From NCBI RefSeq assembly GCF_037975245.1, contig NC_092562.1:1026501-1090500 (forward strand): a stretch of 64,000 nucleotides of DNA, in the 5' to 3' direction. The stretch's first letter is position 1. Each line of letters opens with the position of its first letter. The translations under genes and the position numbers were made by a program. Source of the stretch: Apostichopus japonicus (Eukaryota; Echinodermata; Holothuroidea; Aspidochirotida; Stichopodidae). The notes beneath the pieces are model-generated. The model did not search any database, was not told the DNA's origin, and saw only the letters and a program-made list of their open reading frames with translations. Positions 57,106-64,000 of the stretch are shown here, piece after piece.

Positions 57106-60100
57106 TTTAATCTAAGGAACTTTCTGTTGTCATTTGCACTTACAAATCATTAAGGGACCATGACCGTGCTGAGTTCAAAGATACTGTATGTTTCATGCAA
57201 CACAGCTACAGTGTAGATTCTGAGGCTTAACATTGTGTATATTTATAAGTATGATTACACTTTGTCAGTTTGTGAAATGGAGCTGAATTTTCTTTATCAG
57301 CATAGTAATTTATTTAAACCATGGCAATATTTGTTATCTCATACTAGGTGATATTGAAAGCATTTTTTGAATTTCCCATTTAATAATGGCGTAATGGCAG
57401 TACCAAAGTCTTAACAAGAGCCCAACAGGCTTTGGGGAATAGTTAAGTGATAAACTGTATGTCACCAACCAATATCATTATGCCCACATGTACCAGCTGT
57501 CAAACCAACAACTACATTCCAAATTTGGATATAATCTTATTGAAGGTTGTGGAGTTATAACAATTTTAAACTTTTGGTCGCTCCCAAAAGAAATTGGGCC
57601 ACATAAATAAATTCAAGATAATGGTCCCAAAAATATTTTGGCCCAGAATAAGTGGCTCAAAGATAAATTTGCCCACAAAAATTATGGGCCCAAATGATCA
57701 CAATATATTGGGCTAAAAGCTCAAAAGAATGTGTCCCAGAATGCATTTAAGGTGGAAATAAAATCTGGGCCCATTTTACCAAAATTGGGCCTCAAATATT
57801 TGAGACCCTGACACCCTACATATGTTAGCATACAACAAATATTATGTATTATTTTGAAAGAGCCAAATATGTCTAGAGTATTAGTTTTGTCTTATTTGCA
57901 TTTCGAAGGACTTTCCCTAAATGGCCTCTATTTTTCTACAACTTTCACTGCACTTTACGGTAAATAAGTTAATAACTACTGCATAGTTGCAAGAAACTAC
58001 TACTAAACTATGCATATACAGCTCCATGGCCAATGCACATGGTAAAGCACTGGTAGCTAAACAACAAAAGGGAATCAGGTTACACTGACTAGCAAGTTCT
58101 GCCCTAAAAGTAGTTCTAGCAAATTACTCATGGAATTGAGGATCCCACTTGATCTCGAGCAGTTGATGAGATCCAGGTCAAATTAACCACTCTTAATCAA
58201 CTTCTGTGTGGGAACCCTCCATGGGTCAACAGATCTTGAGATGTTGATCCACCAACGGGTGTAAATCAGATCTGTAGCAGTTGATCCAAATGCTGTGGAT
58301 CAAGGTGACCCGAGATCATGGTGACCTATGACAGTGCTATGACGTAGCATCCTTTCTTTAACCACAGTTAATGCGCAAAACTTGTAGGCCTTTTGTACAA
58401 TATTACGTAAATTCACAAGTGTTGTACTACCAATAGTAAGCTACTCACAGTATATACTTTTAGTTAATTGAAGAAAGAACACAGCAAATTCACTGGGCAA
58501 ACACTGATACACTAACATAGGAACATCGCTAAAAAAGCATTGGGGAAAAACATTGCATGCGTTCATTCGAAAGTGACTTTAGGATATATAAGTGGTAATA
58601 TAAATATGCATTTTTGTATAAATTAGTTCACAGGTTGTTTAGAGTATTACTATGTATATGTGACTGCAGGCTTGAATAGCCTATACTGTACATAGTATTA
58701 TAACCTTGGGTGTAAGTGGGCTATAATATAGGCCGAGTTGGGTTTTGTTTGAATTCGTATAGAATGAGTTTCCATGGGCTGACCAAACTTAGCAAATTGG
58801 TACCTGGGAGCAACTTTATGGACCTTTCCTATCACTAGATATTTCCTGAAATTACAACCAACATTACTTTAAACAGCCTGGGCTACAACCCACAATCTCC
58901 CAGATGCTAGGTTTCATTGCTTCTAATGTCAATGTAGCCACTGGTTTCAATGACACCCTTTGAGAATGCATGGGGGGGGGGGGGGCAGAATCCTGTTTTC
59001 TCCTGGAGAGGTAATAACTTAGCTGACCCCAGACACTTCCACATTGGGAACACAAAGTGGACCAACCACAAATTAATGAGTAATATGCAATGACAAAATC
59101 GTCACAATGATTATTTACAATTCAAAGTGAGGGAATTGTCTTGTTCATGCATTGTCAAACTGCACTCTCACGATGTGATACTGTGTGCGGCACAACAAAG
59201 CTTCGCCATTCTATGGTAGAAAAGACAGCAGCCATTGCAATGTCGAAAATGGGAACAGTAAAACCACAATATTTGTTTTTGTTGTATGAGTGTGCATTTT
59301 TTCAAGCAGGGTTGTATTTGAGTGGTACAGCACATGATATTGGGCACCCATGTTAAGTGGTGTTATTTGTGTATTAGTTATTGTGCAGTTTATGAATGAA
59401 GAATGTGCTGATTGCTATCCTTTAGAATTCCCCGCAGTTTAGTAACTAGTGTAAGTGTGTTGATCATGTTCATGGGCTAAGGTTGCTTCGGAATGGTACT
59501 GTAGCCATACAAATTGGTGAGTGGGAGGGCGGGGGGGGGGGGGGTGCGCACAGTATGTCCCCATAAGCACATTTCTGCAGTACTTAACCATGCTGAGTAT
59601 ATGGATTAAGATCTTTATCAAGACATTTACATTGCATATGATGTATTATGTTCACACTTACTACAGATTACAGTATGTGTAGATTCCTTAATTTGCTTCA
59701 AGAATCATATCCATATAAGAGATCACAGCCTAGTGTGTGCTTTTCTGAGCACTATCAACATCAACTTATTGGCTGCACAATGTACTAACTTAACACGAAA
59801 TTTGTCACTCAACACGGCTTGATGGATAACTGAGTGGAATGTATCTCCAACAGCTTCTTACCAGCTAGAGATGATTTGAGTGATTTACTTAAAACAGTTC
59901 AAAAGCTTTAATCTTCCTAGGATCATTGATTCAGGTTGGCAGAAATTAACCCACAGAGGAGGGGCTATGTGCGGCCAACTGGACATTTTTACACAGCGTT
60001 ATGTATGCACATACACTAAGCTTACATGTGCGTGGGCCTACATCCATATCAAAGACCAGTAGGCCTACCGTACAAATAGAGGTAGAGTTCTAAAATATCT

Positions 60101-62056
60101 GCAGAATAATCCGCAAATATCGAACTGAGATTACTCTCAATCTTTACAGTATATGAGAAATGCAGAACATTCATGCATCTGTAGAGAGGTAACATCAGCT
60201 TGTAGACATTTCTGTGAATAAGCAGATATACTTTCTGGTCTAATGCCCACAACTGGTCACCCTTGCATGGCCAACACAACTTACTGTGTGTAGCACAGGG
60301 CCAGGCTTCATGGACAAACAAGTTAATGTCCTACTGTTGAGTGGTAGACTCTAGTGTTGCACTGATAATCGTAGGCTATATTGGTATCAGCCGATATTTG
60401 CAATATCAGCGGCATATCTGTATCAGTAAAATTTACCCTGCACTGCTGATAAGGGCAAACCAATATTGAACCTTTTTTCACAACAAAGTCACTTCTTGTT
60501 ACTTGCAGTGATTATAACTCTGTTCAAAAACCTCATTTATTTAGCCTCACTTTCAATTTGGATTAATAGAAGGTGATCAATATGCCCGCCCTTCAGCTGG
60601 CCAAGACACAAGATGCAAATTCTGAAAATATGCACTAACAACAATCCAACCTTGCAGGCCACTGAACATTACATATATAGCAGCCTTTGTTGCATGTTAA
60701 AGTAAATTTCACCACTCTGGCCGCTGTTTTATACGTGAGTGAACAAGTTGCCCACGCAAATATTGGCAAGAATCCAAGAAACTCTTTGTACAATCAAAAT
60801 TTGGAAACATGGCATATTCAGACAGGCTATGATCAATGCACCGCAGTCAATTACAATGGAAGAAGTAACATATGTGACGTGATCACATTTGATAACGAAG
60901 TATAGTATTCGCTGAATGAAAGATATATACGCATGGAAATCCCTTACAAATTATTACAAAAATTGTATATCTTTTTAAAAGTTGCAAAGAGTATCATGGA
61001 TGCAGTTTGTTAAAACATCAATTGATGCATAAAAAACTTGTATTACGAGAATCTAGTTTGTGTATCACAATTAAATACTGGTTGCTTTACAAAATAATTC
61101 AAATATGAAGCTCTTGCTAATTTTGGCTAGGCCTACTGTACTGTAATTGTAGTACAGCCAGCTAATGGTAGGATAATTTTTTATGGAAACTAAAAATTTG
61201 AAGAAAATATTTTCGTTTTGGTTCTGGTAAACTCAAGGAGTAGATAAAACTCTTAGCCAGGATACACTAGTATGTTTTCTACATGAAATCAGCTTTATTC
61301 ATTACAATGTCATCTTTTATTCATGACTCTTTGCTATGAAAGGTGTGATTCCATTTGTTGACAGTTTGTATAACACTTGCAGCCTAAGTGTTGAACATAG
61401 TAGTTAGTCATACAACAGAAGTAAAAGGAAGGGTATAACAATTGTTTCTCAAAAAAGAAAACTGCTAGCACAGTTTCATGCCATATCACCTTGGTGTGAA
61501 ATATGAATGCTGAATTTAAAGCGAGTTTAGGACTATTACATCATTGTTATAGAATAGGCACATATTTTTTGTACTAATTTAATCCTGGGATTCAAAAAAT
61601 GAAAATCATACAAGTGGTTAATTACTACTTGTTTTGCAAACGATAATAACTATTAACTATTAAATATTACTACAGCCGAGTACTATTTTGAAACTTTACG
61701 TATTAATTAATGCATGATTTGGCGATAACTGCACAAGTACACTAGTAGACCTCAACTAGTTGAGACCTTTAGAGCTAGTCCTACTTTTAGCATAGATGCT
61801 ATGAACGTGGATTACATGTGCCTTGCATTGGATGAAGTACTGTAATGTTATTGAATATGCATAAGATACAAACCTTGCACTACATTGAAGAATCTGCACC
61901 TGTTTGTTGATGAGCTGTGCATTTGCATATCGAGTATATAAGTTAGAGCATGACGTCTGTTCGTCCTTGTTCACTATGTCTCTCCACCTGTCAACACTTA
62001 ATCTTGGACATGTCGTCATATCTGTCCTGTAGCATGGACACTGCGAAGTTTGGACA
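57106..62056. other. Upstream 5-kb region without a recognised gene
   Basis: Lies 5' of the first visible exon, so it is either a long intron or upstream flank. It holds poly-G runs near 58973 and 59530 and a stretch at 57590-57800 rich in repeated TGGGCC motifs. Near 60352, TAGTGTTGCACTGATAATCG resembles a hAT terminus, but no partner end is found. No signal-peptide exon or promoter motif could be supported. Confidence 0.45.
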
Positions 62057-62064
62057 CCTATAGC

Positions 62065-63175
62065 CAGGGGCGGCGATCTGTTTCAAATATTGGGGGGGAC
62101 ATTTGCTTGGGTGCAGGCAAATTACTATCTAAGCGGAGCGCCACCATTGGTTGGCGCGCAGCGTACAAGAAAATTTTTGATTTTCATAGCCCCAGATCAC
62201 CGGAAATGGCACTTCTCGGGCTTGAAAATGACCAACCAGATATACACTTTAGCCTGAGAACCAAGCTTTTCCCAATAGTTTTTTTTCATTCATAACCTTT
62301 TTCAAGATTGTCACCAGTCACACATCATGTTCGACCTCATCGCATCTCCTGTGGATCATTGTTTTTGTAGATAATTCTATACGTAACGCCCCACAATACC
62401 CGTCAGCCACACTTTTCAAGGTTTTAAGCCCATTATTTGTTCAGAATTTGAATAATAAATTCGCTTCAAAGCATACCCTACCCATAATGTTGCACAAAAG
62501 CTTTATCTATGGACAACCAATATAGAAAAACCCCCTTCAACCCCTAACAGACCGGTCAAAATTGCACGAGTAGAGGGAAGTATGATGAAGAATGTTGGTC
62601 AAGGAATTTTCGAAAATTCAGACAGTTAATTTATTGGTGTACAAATATTAAAACCTCTTATAACGGCTACTATAAAACTTCGATATCATAAACAAAATAC
62701 CCCAAAAATATGCTCGAGGGGGGGGCGGTATCCACCCTTTGCCCCCCCCCCCCTTGGCTACGCGCTTGCGGTTAGAAATCTTGTAGGAAACTGGCCAAAT
62801 GGAAACCCAGTGAACCCATATCGATGTGGATCATATATATATATATGATTGTACGTACTTACACTCATACACAAGATATGTAGGGGCTACAGACATTATG
62901 ATAATAATCATGAGTGACAACATGCTATACGGTCACAGGTCACAGAAACGACCACGGAGAGTCATTTACCTCATGCAGCATGTGTTGGATGGAGTTTTAG
63001 CCACCGCCAAATATGATTTGGATAAATAATCTCACTCATTATTTTCTTTTTATAGCCACACAAACAAATTATGCCACCAAATATTGGGGGATATTAGTTA
63101 CTATTAGATACTACCGTATATTCCCCACCTAAAATATTGGGGGACATGTCCCCCCGCCCCCCCCATGATCGCCGC

Positions 63176-63240
<65 letters not shown>

Positions 63241-63259
63241 AATGAAAATCGTAATATAT

Positions 63260-63301
<42 letters not shown>

Positions 63302-63825
63302 GGGCGGCAATCATGGGGGGGGGGCTTTTTTTTCTTTTCTTTTTTTAAAATATGGTTGCTACAGCCCTATTTTCCATTTTCACCGGCAAACCAAATTTCA
63401 TTACGGATGCGGTCCGTCTAGCTATTCATTTCGAAAAAAAGTAAAAACTACTTTCGGTCATATATAATAACAAATTGTGACACAGTTAGACAGGCGCCTT
63501 GCGAGAGATTTGCCAAGGGAGGGGCAAAGTTTGTATGCAAACTATCTAAGCGTAGCGCCAACATAAGTTGGCGCGAAGCGCGAAAGAAAAATTTGGCCAA
63601 AATGCCTCCCAGATCGTTGGAAATGGCACTTCCCAGGCCTTGTAAGTTGCATCTAAGCATTTTCTATTTTTAAATTACTAGCGATATCATAAAAAAATTT
63701 TAAAAAATATGCTAAAAAAAAACTATGCCACGAAATATTGGGGGGGATATTAGATACTATATCCCCCCACCTAAAATATTGGGGGGGACATGTCCCCCCC
63801 GTCCCCCCCATGATCGCCGCCCATG
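62065..63825. mobile_element. Composite hAT-type element: two related copies around an AT microsatellite
   Basis: The outer ends CAGGGGCGGCGATC and (inverted) CATGGGCGGCGATC are flanked by perfect 8-bp TSDs CCTATAGC at 62057-62064 and 63826-63833. Inside, a first copy ends near 63179 with the same right terminus, and a second copy begins at 63299 with CATGGGCGGCAATCATGG. Both copies share an AGCGCCA/GTTGGCGCG hairpin region, GGAAATGGCACTTC, and AATATTGGGGG motifs before the right end. Neither has a transposase. Confidence 0.82.
63180..63298. repeat. (TA)n microsatellite between the two element copies
   Basis: Long TA runs with a short break containing AATGAAAATCGTAA and a CA stretch. Reading frames of Tyr-Ile repeats across it are artefacts of the microsatellite. 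Confidence 0.9.
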
Positions 63826-64000
63826 CCTATAGCCTTAAAACACCCTACACTCTAACTTCCTTTTATGTTAAGTTCTGTACTTGCTTGCACACAGGTCATT
63901 TTGGAGAGAAAATAACTGTAGCTTCGTAGTTTTTAGCGAAATTGGCTCTTACTGTAGGTTGTCATTGTGTAATCGTGTATTTCTTAGGGGTGTCCGAACT

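Noticed and set aside
57590-57810. Stretch with recurrent TGGGCC motifs
   Set aside because: No fixed period or inverted ends could be set. It may be a decayed repeat, but I cannot define it.
60352-60480. Possible hAT terminus TAGTGTTGCACTGATAATCG
   Set aside because: It resembles known hAT-type ends, but I find no matching inverted end or target duplication nearby.
63104-63314. Tyr-Ile repeat frames
   Set aside because: Translation of a TA microsatellite.

Overview
The window carries most of one large multi-exon gene on the minus strand, set in AT-rich DNA full of repeats. The gene encodes a receptor-type protein tyrosine phosphatase (RPTP). The host is a metazoan: there are GT-AG introns of up to 8 kb, extracellular modules on separate exons, and no bacterial features. 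The HYR, Calx-beta, EGF, Ig and FN3 modules, the RPTP core and the many hAT-type elements fit a marine invertebrate deuterostome. An echinoderm, perhaps a sea cucumber, is my best guess, but I cannot prove it from sequence alone.

The coding sequence reads right to left. I place 29 exons between 55784 and 2076 whose splice phases all agree. They sum to 4,238 bp, or 1,412 whole codons plus one split codon at the 5' edge. In protein order: EGF (55.7 kb), EGF (54.8 kb), a Calx-beta domain split over two exons (52.2 and 50.1-50.4 kb), HYR (41.8-42.0 kb), calcium-binding-type EGF (37.0 kb), HYR (33.7-33.9 kb), a Cys-rich EGF-like module (31.4 kb), an Ig-like domain (26.5-26.75 kb), FN3 (25.3-25.6 kb), and an FN3 split over two exons (22.8 and 21.75-21.97 kb). 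The transmembrane exon follows (20.9-21.0 kb), then two juxtamembrane exons (19.3 and 18.7-18.9 kb). PTP domain D1 (18.27 to 11.65 kb) has an intact active site. A Ser/Thr-rich linker (10.9-11.0 kb) leads to domain D2 (10.1 to 2.08 kb), in which several catalytic residues are replaced. The signal peptide and first exon(s) are not seen and probably lie to the right of the window. The last D2 helix, the stop codon and the 3' UTR are not seen and probably lie to the left.

The rest is intron and upstream DNA. At least seven transposon-like elements have terminal inverted repeats (TIRs) and perfect or 7/8 target-site duplications (TSDs) of 8 bp, as expected of the hAT superfamily: 28-1071 (with another nested at 542-905), 2546-3144, 34315-35509, 46366-49541, 56366-57097 and 62065-63825. 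None shows a transposase. A further palindromic MITE lies at 50730-51267. There are also truncated tandem copies of the HYR exon (42.03-42.37 kb), a decayed copy of the Ig exon (26.1-26.3 kb), minisatellites, and a dispersed repeat family rich in TGACCT motifs, some forming exact DR1-type nuclear-receptor sequences. I find no supportable gene on the plus strand and no tRNA, rRNA or CRISPR.
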